Source: Bradyrhizobium sp. ORS 285 (GTDB lineage: Bacteria; Pseudomonadota; Alphaproteobacteria; Rhizobiales; Xanthobacteraceae). Taken from it: a stretch of 64,000 bases of DNA. The number at the start of each line of letters is the position of its first letter. Positions within the stretch are counted from its first letter, which is position 1. The stretch covers positions 7,243,001 through 7,307,000 of the forward strand of contig NZ_LT859959.1 in NCBI RefSeq assembly GCF_900176205.1. The letters are read 5' to 3'. The notes under the pieces are model-generated. The model searched no databases and was not told where the DNA came from. It was given only the letters and a program-made list of their open reading frames with translations. Shown in pieces: positions 46,524 through 55,603 of the stretch. The position numbers were made by a program, and so were the translations under genes.

Positions 46524-46892
46524 TCAGTACAGCGGGATGCCCTGCGGGTAGCCGCCGAGATCGGACGGCGCCATCAGCGGCTGGCGGTCGATCGGGCGGT
46601 TGAGGTTTTCGCGCGCGAACGACGGGTAGCCGACGGCCGGCGGGAAGGCGTAGTCCGAGAACTTGCGGTCGCCCGGCAGCACCTCGGTGCCGCCGTCGAG
46701 GAACGAGCGGCGGGTGATGTAGATGCGGGTGCGCGGGCCGGACTGGTAGGAATAGTTCGGGCCGTTGGACGTGACCGCCGCAGCACGGCGCTTGGCGGGG
46801 GCGGCGTCGGCGGCAAGAGACGTGACGGCAAGGCCGGTCGCGGCGATCACCGCCAGGGCCATGACCCGGGTCGCAGCAGAAAATTCAATCAT
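46524..46892 (-). CDS. Hypothetical exported protein
   Basis: The ATG at 46892 with GAGG seven bases upstream gives 122 residues. A signal peptide (about 1-32, ending AADAAPA) is followed by a short Tyr/Arg/Pro-rich mature part: PNYSYQSGPRTRIYITRRSFLDGGTEVLPGD and repeated PP/YP motifs up to GYPQGIPLY. This kind of small Tyr/Pro-rich periplasmic protein is common in Bradyrhizobium, but I know no function. It has its own terminator. Confidence 0.8.
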   Translation of the reverse strand: MIEFSAATRVMALAVIAATGLAVTSLAADAAPAKRRAAAVTSNGPNYSYQSGPRTRIYITRRSFLDGGTEVLPGDRKFSDYAFPPAVGYPSFARENLNRPIDRQPLMAPSDLGGYPQGIPLY

Positions 46893-47120
46893 CACGTCCT
46901 CTTCCTCGCGCCAAACGGGGCGGGCGCTCGCCATGCGCATGATTTGGCCCGCACAATATCTGGGTCGGCTGTGGCATCACAAGGTCATTCCCGCGACGCC
47001 GTGCAAGATAAATTCCGGCTGTGGCGGGAAAGTTGCATCAATTTCCGTAGCTTGCCGGCGCCGCCCGCGGCGAGAGGATGGCGCGGCGGCCGCCGGCAAC
47101 ATGCAGACGCAAATCGGCGG

Positions 47121-47972
47121 TCAGAAGGTGCCGCGCAGCCTGGGATTGTCGAGCGCGGTGATCCAGTCGTTCAGGGTCTTGGCCAGTCCCGGGGCATCGC
47201 AATCGGCGCGCCGCGGTTCGGCCTGGGCGAACAGCTCCGCCAGGGCCGGGTCACGGCTGGGGGACGACAGCAGGGTCAGGCGGTTGAGCATGCAGCCGAC
47301 GGCCGCGCGCCGGGTCTGCATCGCCACGCCCTGGCAGGACCAGCCGGAAATCCGCAGCGCCGGCACGGCAATGGTCTTCAGAAAGCCGAGGCAGGCTCCG
47401 GGCCCATCCGGCGCGCCGGCCTGGCGCAGCAGGCTGACCGGGCCGAACCGGCTGTCGATGATCCCTGCCGCCTCGAGCTCCGGGGCATGACGTCCCAGAC
47501 GGGCCGCCAGATCCCCGATCGGGTTGCGCATGCCTTCGCGCTCCGGCCCGATCCGGTAGACCTCGATCTCGGCCGCGGGCCGGTCGGCCGGCTCGCCCCA
47601 GCGCAGCACGTCCTTGCGGCCGCCGGCGGCGTGCGTCAGCACGGTGTAGGTCGCGGTACGGTCGGGCTGGTCGGTGAGGCGCAGCGAAAACGCCGGCACG
47701 GCGGCATCGGCGAGGGTCCACCCCGCTCTGCCGGCGGGCGCCTCGACGCCAGTGTCGATCCGGTTCCAGGCGGCCACGCCGAGCATGGCGATCAACGCCA
47801 AAGTCCCCACATAGGCGAACAGGCGCGCAAAGGTGCCGCAGACCTCGTCCGCGAAGCTTTGCAGCCCCTGCAGGACGGATGCGGAACGGGTGTGTGCGGC
47901 TGTGCTGGCCGAATCGGGATGCATCGAATGCGAGACGTCGTGGTAACGTTGTGTCAGGGACGTTTCTCGCAT
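47121..47972 (-). CDS. Hypothetical membrane-anchored protein
   Basis: The ATG at 47972 gives 283 residues. The frame stays open far upstream across asd, but that part is only a shadow. After about 45 hydrophilic residues there is one TM segment (about 52-72, LFAYVGTLALIAMLGVAAW). The large extracytoplasmic part contains four cysteines (for example GACLGFL, WSCQG, GCMLNRL, ADCDAPG) that could form disulfides. I do not recognise the family. It is divergent from asd with a 66-base spacer. Confidence 0.75.
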   Translation of the reverse strand: MRETSLTQRYHDVSHSMHPDSASTAAHTRSASVLQGLQSFADEVCGTFARLFAYVGTLALIAMLGVAAWNRIDTGVEAPAGRAGWTLADAAVPAFSLRLTDQPDRTATYTVLTHAAGGRKDVLRWGEPADRPAAEIEVYRIGPEREGMRNPIGDLAARLGRHAPELEAAGIIDSRFGPVSLLRQAGAPDGPGACLGFLKTIAVPALRISGWSCQGVAMQTRRAAVGCMLNRLTLLSSPSRDPALAELFAQAEPRRADCDAPGLAKTLNDWITALDNPRLRGTF

Positions 47973-48038
47973 AGAAGCGCTGCCGCTTCCGTTTCCGCCC
48001 AGATGCGCGGTCGGCCAAATTTCTTCGGAGAGTGAACG

Positions 48039-49073
48039 ATGGGTTACAAAGTCGCAGTGGTCGGCGCGACCGGCAATGTCGGACGGGAAATGCTCAATAT
48101 TCTCGATGAGCGCCAATTCCCCGCCGACGAGGTCGTGGCGCTGGCGTCGCGCCGCAGCGTCGGTGTCGAGGTGTCCTATGGCGACCGCACCCTGAAGTGC
48201 AAGGCGCTCGAGCACTACGATTTTGCCGATGTCGACATCTGCCTGATGTCGGCGGGCGGATCGGTATCGAAGGAATGGTCGCCGAAGATCGGCGCCGCCG
48301 GGGCCGTGGTGATCGACAATTCGTCGGCCTGGCGCATGGACCCGGACGTGCCACTGATCGTGCCGGAGGTGAACGCCGATGCGACCGCCGGCTTCAACAA
48401 GAAGAACATCATCGCCAATCCGAATTGCTCGACCGCGCAGCTCGTCGTCGCGCTGAAGCCGCTGCACGACAAGGCAACGATCACGCGCGTCGTGGTGTCG
48501 ACCTATCAGTCGGTGTCGGGCGCCGGCAAGGACGCGATGGACGAACTGTTCTCCCAGACCAAGGCCGTCTACACCAATGACGAGCTCGTCAACAACAAGT
48601 TCCCCAAGCGCATCGCCTTCAACGTCATTCCGCAGATCGACGTCTTCATGGAAGACGGCTTCACCAAGGAAGAGTGGAAGATGATGGCGGAGACCAAGAA
48701 GATCCTCGATCCAAAGATCAAGCTGACCGCGACCTGCGTGCGCGTGCCGGTGTTCGTCGGCCACTCCGAAGCGGTCAATGTCGAGTTCGAGAATCCGATC
48801 ACCGCGGATGAGGCCCGCAGCATCCTGCGCAACGCGCCGGGCTGCCTCGTGATCGACAAGCACGAGCCGGGCGGCTACGTCACGCCCTATGAGGCCGCCG
48901 GCGAGGACGCCACCTATATCAGCCGCATCCGCGAGGACGGCACCATCGAGAACGGCCTCGCCTTCTGGTGCGTCTCCGACAACCTCCGCAAGGGCGCCGC
49001 GCTGAACGCCATCCAGATCGCGGAAGTCCTCGTCAACCGCAAACTGATCACCGCCAAGAAGAAGGCCGCCTGA
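48039..49073 (+). CDS. asd: Aspartate-semialdehyde dehydrogenase
   Basis: A 344-residue enzyme making aspartate semialdehyde for lysine, threonine, methionine and diaminopimelate. The N-terminal NADP site is VAVVGATGNVGREML, the nucleophile Cys is in NPNCSTAQLVVAL at about 130, and the catalytic His is near VPVFVGHSEAVNVEF. The ATG is 66 bases from the divergent hypothetical gene. Its product is used by the DapF pathway encoded about 4 kb away. Confidence 0.98.
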   Translation: MGYKVAVVGATGNVGREMLNILDERQFPADEVVALASRRSVGVEVSYGDRTLKCKALEHYDFADVDICLMSAGGSVSKEWSPKIGAAGAVVIDNSSAWRMDPDVPLIVPEVNADATAGFNKKNIIANPNCSTAQLVVALKPLHDKATITRVVVSTYQSVSGAGKDAMDELFSQTKAVYTNDELVNNKFPKRIAFNVIPQIDVFMEDGFTKEEWKMMAETKKILDPKIKLTATCVRVPVFVGHSEAVNVEFENPITADEARSILRNAPGCLVIDKHEPGGYVTPYEAAGEDATYISRIREDGTIENGLAFWCVSDNLRKGAALNAIQIAEVLVNRKLITAKKKAA

Positions 49074-49159
49074 TAAAGTCACCGGTGCGCCGTCGCCCGG
49101 GTAGGCATCATGGCCGTTGCATATGACAATGGAAGTTTGGGGATCGTCTGTATCTAAGT

Positions 49160-49246
49160 CGTCATGGCCGGGCTTGTCCCGGCCATCCACGTCGTTCGGC
49201 ATACTGAGGACGACGTGGATGCCCGGGACAAGCCCGGGCATGACGG
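49160..49246. repeat. Palindromic repeat, family B copy 3
   Basis: Nearly identical to copy 1 at 12219, including the centre cgttcggcat.ctga. It lies between asd and the UPF0114 gene. Confidence 0.88.
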
Positions 49247-49320
49247 CGTAACTAATCAGAAGGGTCGTTCGCGGGCGAGTCCTGGTGGGATGACCGAGCG
49301 GATTCGGGGTGGGGTCCAAA

Positions 49321-49887
49321 TTGGCTGACAGCAGCAAGACCGAATCGGCAATGGCGCCAGCGCCCGTGCCGTCGAAGCACGCGCCGGGGCCGCTCGAGCG
49401 CGGGCTCGAAGGCTTCCTGTTCAAGAGCCGCTGGCTGATGGCGCCGTTCTATGTCGGCCTCGTCGTCAGCCTCGCCGTGCTGCTGTTCAAGTTCGCGCTG
49501 CTGCTGTGGGAGAACATCATCCATCTGCCGAGCGCGAAGGAGAGCGACATCATCCTCGGCGTGCTCAGCCTGATCGACGTCTGCCTCACCGGCAATCTCG
49601 TGCTGATCGTGGTGTTCTCAGGCTATGAGAACTTCGTCTCGCGCATCGATCCCGGCGGCCATCCCGACTGGCCGGAATGGATGACCAAGGTCGATTTCGC
49701 CGGGTTGAAACAGAAGCTGCTGGCCTCGATCGTTGCGATCTCCGCCATTCAGTTGCTGAAGGCGTTCATGAATCTCGACGCCGGCTACGACTCGGTCAAG
49801 CTGGGCTGGCTGGTCGGCGTGCACATGACCTTCGTGGTGTCGACCGTGATGCTGGCGCTGTCCGACCGGTGGTCGGGAGATCATTGA
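49321..49887 (+). CDS. UPF0114/TIGR00645 family membrane protein
   Basis: Three to four TMs with the family signature SRWLMAPFYVGLVVSLAVLL, SLIDVCLTGNLVLIVVFSGYENFVS and FAGLKQKLLASIVAISAIQLLKAFM. The E. coli relative YqhA has no assigned function. Start choice: a TTG at 49321, preceded by a G-rich stretch, would give MADSSKTESA as in relatives (188 residues). A GTG at 49309 and an ATG at 49351 are alternatives. Confidence 0.9.
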   Translation: MADSSKTESAMAPAPVPSKHAPGPLERGLEGFLFKSRWLMAPFYVGLVVSLAVLLFKFALLLWENIIHLPSAKESDIILGVLSLIDVCLTGNLVLIVVFSGYENFVSRIDPGGHPDWPEWMTKVDFAGLKQKLLASIVAISAIQLLKAFMNLDAGYDSVKLGWLVGVHMTFVVSTVMLALSDRWSGDH

Positions 49888-49947
49888 GAAGGGGCGAGTA
49901 ACGAAGGGTGTCTGCCGCAGACCGGCGTCTCACACCTTCCTCTTCGC

Positions 49948-50051
49948 TAAAGCATGAGCCGGAAAAGTGCGCAGCGGTTTTCCGAAAAGATCATGCGCAA
50001 ACAATAACCTAAAGCGCGATGACGATTCATCCTGATCTCATCGCGCTTTAG
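49948..50051. repeat. Palindromic repeat, family E
   Basis: Contains ccggaaaa...ttttccg (left stem), gatcatgcgcaaacaa, and a 13-bp right stem taaagcgcgatga/tcatcgcgcttta (50010-50022 with 50038-50050). The right arm includes the carbonic anhydrase stop codon, and the stem may end that transcript. Confidence 0.8.
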
Positions 50052-50692
50052 GCGACGGACCGCGCGCTCTTGAATTCCTTGGTCGCCTTGTCGAGCACGA
50101 ACAGCGAGCCCTCGGACACCCCGAAATAGGCGCCGTGCAGTTGAAGATCTCCCGCCTCGACGCGGCTGCGCACGAACGGGAAGGTCATGAGATTTTCGAG
50201 ACTGCGGAACACCGCCGCCTTCTCGATGCGGACGACGAAGTCCTGAAAACTCTCATGGTCGCGCTGCTCGACGACCTCGCCGGGCTTGATGAACATCGAC
50301 ATCCAGCGGCCGATGAAGTCGCCGGGCGACAGCGGCGCGGCCTTGTCGACGAAGGCGCGGATGCCGCCGCATTGGGCATGGCCGAGGATCACGATGTGCT
50401 TCACCTTCAGCACCGTGACGGCATATTCCAGCGCCGCCGAGACGCCGTGCGCGTTGGCGTCGGGCTGATAGATCGGCACGAGATTGGCGATGTTCCGGAG
50501 CACGAACAATTCGCCGGGCCCGACATCGAAGATGACCTCGGGCGAGACGCGGGAGTCGCAACAGCCGATCACCATCACCTCGGGCGACTGGCCGCGCTCG
50601 GATAGCTCCAGATAGCGGCTCTGTTCGGTGGGGAGGCGCTGAGTGGTGAAGGCGCGATAGCCTTCGAGCAGACGTTGCGGAAACGAGATCAT
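50048..50692 (-). CDS. Beta-class carbonic anhydrase
   Basis: The ATG at 50692 gives 214 residues. The zinc ligands are seen in MVIGCCDSRVSPE (Cys, with the Asp-Arg dyad) and ILGHAQCGGIRA (His, Cys). It hydrates CO2 to bicarbonate in the cytoplasm, which supplies carboxylases. The last codon and stop are within a family E repeat. It is divergent from the CoA ester lyase gene. Confidence 0.96.
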   Translation of the reverse strand: MISFPQRLLEGYRAFTTQRLPTEQSRYLELSERGQSPEVMVIGCCDSRVSPEVIFDVGPGELFVLRNIANLVPIYQPDANAHGVSAALEYAVTVLKVKHIVILGHAQCGGIRAFVDKAAPLSPGDFIGRWMSMFIKPGEVVEQRDHESFQDFVVRIEKAAVFRSLENLMTFPFVRSRVEAGDLQLHGAYFGVSEGSLFVLDKATKEFKSARSVA

Positions 50693-50794
50693 GGGCCCTG
50701 CCTTAAACACACGAGGCCTGCGGGAACAAGCCTTTCGGCCCGGCGGTCGAAATGGTATCGCGGGCCGGCTCAATAAACCAAGGGAAACGCCGAA

Positions 50795-51673
50795 ATGATC
50801 CGCCCGCGCCGCAGTCTCCTGTTCATGCCCGGCTCCAATGCCCGCGCGCTGGAGAAGGGACGGAACCTGCCGGCCGACGGGCTGATCCTGGATCTCGAGG
50901 ATTCCGTGGCGCCCGATGCCAAGGCGGCCGCGCGCGAGCAGATCGCCAAGGCGGTCGCCGCCGACGGCTACGGCAAGCGCGAGCTGCTGATCCGGATCAA
51001 CAGCCTGGACACGGCATGGTGGAGCGACGACGTCGCGATGGCCGGCCAGACCGCAACTGACGGCATCCTGGTTCCCAAGGTGTCAACCGTCGACGATCTG
51101 CGCCTGGTGACGAGCCGCCTCGCCGAGGTCGGCGCCGATCCGGCGCTGAAGGTGTGGGCGATGATCGAGACCGCGCGCGCCGTGCTCGACGCCGACCTGC
51201 TCGCGGCCACCGCGCATGAAGAAGGCTCACGGCTCGCCGGCTTCGTGTTCGGCCCGAACGACATCTCGCGCGAGACGCGCATCCGGATGGTTCCGGGCCG
51301 CTCGACGATGCTGCCGATGATCAGCCATTGCATTCTGGCGACGCGCGCGCATGGGCTGGAAATTCTCGATGGTCCCTACAGCGACTTCGCCAACACCGAC
51401 GGCTTCTCGCAGGAATGCATCCAGGCCCGCGATCTCGGCTTCGACGGCAAGACGCTGATCCATCCCGGCCAGATCGACACCTGCAACGCGATCTTCACGC
51501 CGCCGGCGGCCGAGGTGGCCGACGCCCGCAAGATCCTTGCGGCGTTCGAATTGCCGGAGAATGCCTCGCGCGGGGCGATCCAGATCGACGGCCGCATGGT
51601 CGAGCGGCTGCATGCCGAGATGGCCAAGCGTACGATCGCGATCGCGGATGCGATCGCTGAGATGGCGAAGTAG
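50795..51673 (+). CDS. HpcH/HpaI family CoA ester lyase (CitE-like)
   Basis: A 292-residue TIM-barrel enzyme of the citrate lyase beta / malyl-CoA lyase group. RPRRSLLFMPGSNARALEK at the N-terminus, the LILDLEDSVAPDAKAAAR metal/acid motif and KVWAMIETARAVLDA (metal-binding Glu) are typical, as is GKTLIHPGQIDTCNAIFTP near the C-terminus. It probably cleaves or forms a (S)-malyl-CoA, citramalyl-CoA or similar bond; the substrate is not decidable here. No citrate lyase alpha or gamma genes are adjacent. Confidence 0.92.
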   Translation: MIRPRRSLLFMPGSNARALEKGRNLPADGLILDLEDSVAPDAKAAAREQIAKAVAADGYGKRELLIRINSLDTAWWSDDVAMAGQTATDGILVPKVSTVDDLRLVTSRLAEVGADPALKVWAMIETARAVLDADLLAATAHEEGSRLAGFVFGPNDISRETRIRMVPGRSTMLPMISHCILATRAHGLEILDGPYSDFANTDGFSQECIQARDLGFDGKTLIHPGQIDTCNAIFTPPAAEVADARKILAAFELPENASRGAIQIDGRMVERLHAEMAKRTIAIADAIAEMAK

Positions 51674-51698
51674 TTGAGACGGAGGAGGACGCGCCGCG

Positions 51699-52070
51699 TC
51701 AGATCTGTCTGAGGCTGAGGATGTAGTTGACGAGATCGCCGCGCTGCTCTGGCGTCAGGATGACGTTGGGCATCGTCGGGTGGCTGCTCTGCAGGAATAC
51801 CTTCAGCGACAGCTCGGTGGTCGACGGCATGTTAGCCACCGCCGCGAAATCGGGCGCCGTGCGTGTCTGGGCTCTGGCTGCGCTGGCATCGATCGCGTGG
51901 CACGGGCTGCACCACGCCTCCGCGAGCTTACGGCCCGTCTGGACGCTCTCCGCCGTGGGCGTCGCGCCGTTGGCATAGTGCAGCCGGATCAGCAGCATCG
52001 CGACGAGCGCGAGCAACAGCGCGGCCCCGATATGGAGCCAGGTGTTGCGGTGCAGGTTCGGCATACTCAT
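51699..52070 (-). CDS. Membrane-anchored c-type cytochrome
   Basis: A 123-residue protein with an uncleaved-looking N-terminal TM (about 12-30) and a class I cytochrome c domain. The heme-binding motif is WCSPCHAID (CxxCH) and the axial Met is probably in HPTMPNVILT. The C-terminal helix is QRGDLVNYILSLRQI. The start at 52070 is supported by GGAG seven bases upstream. It would be a substrate of the Ccm system encoded at 36154-39317. Confidence 0.92.
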   Translation of the reverse strand: MSMPNLHRNTWLHIGAALLLALVAMLLIRLHYANGATPTAESVQTGRKLAEAWCSPCHAIDASAARAQTRTAPDFAAVANMPSTTELSLKVFLQSSHPTMPNVILTPEQRGDLVNYILSLRQI

Positions 52071-52106
52071 CGCGTTGCTCCGCTATGGGGAATGGGAGGG
52101 CGGCGA

Positions 52107-52523
52107 TCAGTGCTTGACCACGGCGGCACCCAGCCGGTCGATGGTGGGCGCGTTGAGGCAGTAGTCCTCGTAATGCGCGCCGGACGTGCCCGCCGCGAGA
52201 TCGCGATGGCAGCGCGGCTTGTCCTTGCACATGGCGCAGACCCGCTCCATGTCGCGCAGGACCAGCGGCTCGGCACGGCCCAGCGCGGCCTCGTCGATGC
52301 CGAGCGCCTTGAGCATCAGCGGCAGCTCGTCGGCCGCGTGCTCGCCCTGGCGGACCAGCTCGTCGAGATCCGACGGCGTGACCTGCAGGTCCATCGCGAT
52401 GCGCTCGAAATCGTCGCGGTCGAGCTGCCGGAGCTCACTGAGCTCGCGCCGGTGCCGCAGCCATTGTGCGAACGTGTCGATCAGGAATTGCACGCGGGGA
52501 TAGGGCTTGGCTTGGGCAGGCAT
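52107..52523 (-). CDS. DUF6455 family protein
   Basis: The ATG at 52523 gives 138 residues. The N-terminal half is helical and soluble (SELRQLDRDDFERIAMDLQVTPSDLDELV), and the C-terminal half has a cysteine cluster CAMCKDKPRCHRDL followed by YCLNAPTI. The pattern Cx2Cx5C plus one more Cys suggests a metal or iron-sulfur site. The family is uncharacterised. It lies 36 bases upstream of the cytochrome c gene on the same strand, so the two may be co-transcribed. Confidence 0.85.
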   Translation of the reverse strand: MPAQAKPYPRVQFLIDTFAQWLRHRRELSELRQLDRDDFERIAMDLQVTPSDLDELVRQGEHAADELPLMLKALGIDEAALGRAEPLVLRDMERVCAMCKDKPRCHRDLAAGTSGAHYEDYCLNAPTIDRLGAAVVKH

Positions 52524-52618
52524 GGCTCGTCTCCGATGATGCCCGCAATCAATCACCGGGTAGCCGCGCGGACGTTGCGGTAGATCAAGCAGCGGAACAG
52601 CCCTGTCACGGCAGACCG

Positions 52619-53416
52619 TCAGGCGCCGAACCGCTCCGTGGCCCAGGCGTACAGGCTGCCCGGAATCGGCGCCTCGCCGCCACGGCCCTTCGGCGAGATG
52701 TGCAGGCCGATGATGCCAGGATCGCTGATCAGGCCGGAGAAGTCGCTGGGATCGAAGAACGCCTTCGGTTCGGCATGAACCGCATAGAAGCTGCGCTTCG
52801 GCAACGCATGGCGCAGCGAGCCATGGCGGCGGGCCAAGGCGGTCAGCGCGGCCGGGCCGAAGATGGCGACGCGGATGTCGGACAGCCGGTCGGAGCCGCC
52901 GCGCAGCCGGCGGAGAGCGAAGGTGATCCGGTGGCGCAGCGACAGCCAGTTCGGCGTCAATTCGTCCTGCGCCATCAACGCGTCGAATTCGGCGACGATC
53001 GGATCATCCGGCGGCAGATACAGCGCGGAGTTGCCGAGCTGCCGCGGCCGCTCCCAGGCGAAGTATGGCAGGGCGGGATCGATCTCGACAGGGCGCAGCA
53101 GCAGCACGTCGGCATCGAGCCACAGCCCGGCGCCGCGCGCCATCAGCCGCATGCGGAAGAAGTCGCTGAACTGCAAGGTGGTCCAGTCGCGCCAGCTGCC
53201 GTCGGGCTGCGGCGGTCTGAGTCGCTCGGAGAACGCATAGGGCAGGACCGCGTCGGCCTCGGCATTGCCGACGCCATCGGGCAGGCCGGGCAGCGGATCG
53301 AAGCTGTAGACGGTGACCTTGTGGCCGGCCGCGAGCTGCGAGCGCAGACAGGTCTGCCGCAGCCGGTCGAGCGGTCCGCGCCAGAAGGTGACAACCTCGG
53401 GCAATACGCGCGTCAA
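52619..53416 (-). CDS. Glycosyltransferase with DXD motif
   Basis: A 265-residue protein resembling sugar-binding-region glycosyltransferases related to GT32. The nucleotide-sugar/metal motif is LWLDADVLLLRP at about 95-106, after TLQFSDFFRMRLMARGAG. A C-terminal PKGRGGEAPIPGSLYAWA segment follows. The apparent start is a TTG at 53416 with a weak ribosome binding site, so the exact N-terminus is uncertain. The acceptor is unknown, and there is no polysaccharide cluster around it. Confidence 0.8.
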   Translation of the reverse strand: MTRVLPEVVTFWRGPLDRLRQTCLRSQLAAGHKVTVYSFDPLPGLPDGVGNAEADAVLPYAFSERLRPPQPDGSWRDWTTLQFSDFFRMRLMARGAGLWLDADVLLLRPVEIDPALPYFAWERPRQLGNSALYLPPDDPIVAEFDALMAQDELTPNWLSLRHRITFALRRLRGGSDRLSDIRVAIFGPAALTALARRHGSLRHALPKRSFYAVHAEPKAFFDPSDFSGLISDPGIIGLHISPKGRGGEAPIPGSLYAWATERFGA

Positions 53417-53450
53417 CGGCGGACCTGTGCTCGGGATGCTCTCGAAACAA

Positions 53451-53473
53451 GGCCCCGGACGAGGTCCGGGGCC
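53451..53473 (-). terminator. Rho-independent terminator of leuD
   Basis: A perfect 10-bp stem (ggccccggac/gtccggggcc) with a 3-base loop. On the minus strand it is followed by ttgtttc. It lies 28 bases after the leuD stop. Confidence 0.7.
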
Positions 53474-53500
53474 CGCGAACTCTATGTTGTCAGACGGGGC

Positions 53501-54106
53501 TCAGGCCCAGGCGCGCTCGGCCTTGAGTTTGGCCTCGTAGCTGTCGATCGAGGCCTTTTTCTCCAAGGTCAGGCCGATGTCGTCGAGCCCGTTGAGCAGG
53601 CAGTGCTTGCGGAACGGATCGATCTCGAACTTGACGGTGCCGCCGTCGGGACCGCGGATCTCCTGGGCGGCGAGGTCGATCGTGAGCGTCGCGTTGGCGC
53701 CGCGCTCGGCGTCGTCGAACAGCTTGTCGAGATCGGCCTGCGATACGCGGATCGGCAGAATGCCGTTCTTGAAGCAGTTGTTGTAGAAGATGTCGCCGAA
53801 CGAGGTCGAGATCACGCAGCGGATGCCGAAATCGAGCAGCGCCCAGGGGGCGTGCTCGCGGCTCGAGCCGCAGCCGAAATTGTCGCCGGCGACCAGGATC
53901 TTGGCGTTGCGATAGGCCGGCTGGTTGAGGACGAAATCCGGGTTCTCGCTGCCGTCGTCCTTGTAGCGCTGCTCCGAGAACAGGCCCTTGCCGAGGCCGG
54001 TGCGCTTGATGGTCTTCAGGTACTGCTTGGGGATGATCATGTCGGTGTCGACATTGATGATCTTCAGCGGCGCGGCGACGCCTTCCAGCGTGGTGAACTT
54101 GTCCAT
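53501..54106 (-). CDS. leuD: 3-isopropylmalate dehydratase small subunit
   Basis: The ATG at 54106 gives 201 residues, starting [26 protein letters not shown]. The swivel-domain motif [17 protein letters not shown] is complete at about 70-86. With LeuC it isomerises 2- to 3-isopropylmalate in leucine synthesis. leuC lies about 3.3 kb away on the same strand, separated by unrelated genes, so they are probably separate transcripts. Confidence 0.97.
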   Translation of the reverse strand: MDKFTTLEGVAAPLKIINVDTDMIIPKQYLKTIKRTGLGKGLFSEQRYKDDGSENPDFVLNQPAYRNAKILVAGDNFGCGSSREHAPWALLDFGIRCVISTSFGDIFYNNCFKNGILPIRVSQADLDKLFDDAERGANATLTIDLAAQEIRGPDGGTVKFEIDPFRKHCLLNGLDDIGLTLEKKASIDSYEAKLKAERAWA

Positions 54107-54200
54107 CGGGGAGCACCTTCGAGAATATCGAGCAGGCCGCTGTTTAGCCCGAAGCGCGGGGCGGATAAAGTCAAATTGCCTCGAATATCGGCCCTGCCGG

Positions 54201-54599
54201 TCAGTCGGCGGCGGCCTCGATCGCCTCCATGTCGTCGTCCGACATCCCAAAATGATGCCCGATCTCGTGGATCAGCACATGGCGGACGATGTGGCCGAGG
54301 CTCTCGTCGTGCTCGGACCAGTAATCCAGGATCGGGCGGCGATACAGCCAGATCATGTTGGGCAGGCGCGGCAGGTCGTCATTGCTGCGGAACGGCAGCC
54401 CGGTGCCCTGGAACAGGCCGAGCAGGTCGAACTCGCTCTCCGCCTCCATCTCGTCGAGCACCTCCTCGGTCGGGAAGTCGTCGACCCGGATGATGACGCC
54501 CTCGCACATCCCACGGAAATGCTCCGGCAGGCGCTCGAACATCTCATGCGCCATGGCTTCCATGTCGGCGAGCGAGGGAGCTTTCAGATCGGTCCACAT
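54201..54599 (-). CDS. Metallopeptidase family protein (minimal zincin)
   Basis: A 132-residue protein. [14 protein letters not shown] near the C-terminus has the HExxH zinc motif with a following Asp ligand region, as in the DUF1025/possible zinc metallopeptidase family. [24 protein letters not shown] precedes it. Residues 1-20 ([22 protein letters not shown]) are typical of the family. The substrate is unknown. It lies 94 bases upstream of leuD on the same strand and may share its transcript. Confidence 0.9.
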   Translation of the reverse strand: MWTDLKAPSLADMEAMAHEMFERLPEHFRGMCEGVIIRVDDFPTEEVLDEMEAESEFDLLGLFQGTGLPFRSNDDLPRLPNMIWLYRRPILDYWSEHDESLGHIVRHVLIHEIGHHFGMSDDDMEAIEAAAD

Positions 54600-54719
54600 G
54601 GCCGCCTTCTAGCCCGGCTTTGATCATCTTGCATCCCGCTTTCTGCCGCCTGCAGCGGTTGACGCGGGCAGCGAAAACGGCGACCGTCCGCGGCGCGCGA
54701 TTTGGGTTTTGGGGGACGC

Positions 54720-55052
54720 ATGCGACAGAAGTCGGTGATGCTGGCCGGGACGGCGCTGGCTGCGGCCGTCGTGATTTCGATGTCGGCAGGAGTGCGGGCG
54801 GAGCCGGCGGCCCGGACGGAGCTTCACGCCGTTCGAAGCGACAGCAGCACGGACGTCTCCGCGCAGCGGCGCCCGCGGCGCATCATGATCTATCCCCGCC
54901 GCTATGAGGGCCATTGGGACCCGGACGTCGTGCCGCGCTACAATCCCGGTCCCAATGCCGTCCGCGTGTGCGACGCGTCCTACGTTCAGGAGCATCGCCC
55001 GAGCGGCACGGTCATCGTGCCGCATATGAGCTGCACCTGGCGGCGCGGCTGA
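54720..55052 (+). CDS. Hypothetical exported protein
   Basis: The ATG at 54720, with GGGGGA just upstream, gives 110 residues. The signal peptide is MRQKSVMLAGTALAAAVVIS...VRA (about 1-26). The mature part is basic, with RRPRRIMIYPRRYEGHWDPDVVPRYNPGP and two cysteines (RVCDASY, HMSCTW) that may form a disulfide. I know no function. It is the first of four codirectional small exported proteins. Confidence 0.78.
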   Translation: MRQKSVMLAGTALAAAVVISMSAGVRAEPAARTELHAVRSDSSTDVSAQRRPRRIMIYPRRYEGHWDPDVVPRYNPGPNAVRVCDASYVQEHRPSGTVIVPHMSCTWRRG

Positions 55053-55283
55053 ATCCATTCCTCTGCAGAGTCCAATAGTGCCTGTCGTGCCACAGTGCCG
55101 ATATGTCGCGAGATCGGGCGGAACTGCGCGCGGCAGTTCGGCATTCTGCTCGGGCGCAGGTCTTCAGGTCCCATTCACGTCGCTCATTCGAGACTGATCT
55201 GCGTCGTACCGCAGCGGCGGCCATCAGCGGAGATGGCGGTGCACGGTGCCCGGCGTGATGTCAGGCGATCGAAGGAGAAGTTC

Positions 55284-55565
55284 ATGACTGTGATGAAGCT
55301 GTTGGGCATTGCGGCGGTCGGTGCCGTGCTGGCTTTGGTGGCGCCCGCACAGCGCGCAGAGGCGCTGTCGCTGAGCAATCCGGGCGCTGCGACAGCGGTG
55401 CAGCAGGGCGCCGTGCAGGAGACCACCCAGGCGCATTGGCATGGTCGCCGCCACTGGCATCCGCGCCGGCATTACTACCCGCGGCATCACTACTATCCCC
55501 GCCACCACTGGCGTCCGCATCACTATGGACATCACTACGGGCATCGCCATCACGGCCGCTGGTGA
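55284..55565 (+). CDS. Small exported His-rich protein
   Basis: The ATG at 55284 (GAAGGAG ribosome binding site) gives 93 residues. A signal peptide (about 1-27, ending QRAEA) is followed by a short linker and a C-terminal 45 residues made almost wholly of His, Arg, Tyr and Trp, in repeated HYYPRHH and HHYGH units. It would bind divalent metals or nucleic acid/acidic polymers; this is inference from composition. A hairpin follows the stop. Confidence 0.8.
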   Translation: MTVMKLLGIAAVGAVLALVAPAQRAEALSLSNPGAATAVQQGAVQETTQAHWHGRRHWHPRRHYYPRHHYYPRHHWRPHHYGHHYGHRHHGRW

Positions 55566-55603
55566 GTGACCGCTCCAGCGCCGTCGTGCATGATCGACAT
55601 CAA

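Noticed and set aside
47973..49424. Upstream part of a 767-codon minus-strand frame across asd
   Set aside because: Only the last 283 codons (from 47972) have protein-like composition with a TM segment; the rest is antisense to asd.
55121..55139. GGAAC box as a sigma-EcfG promoter for the His-rich gene
   Set aside because: The GGAAC is part of a local inverted repeat (gaactgc/gcagttc), and no CGTT-type -10 box is at the right distance.
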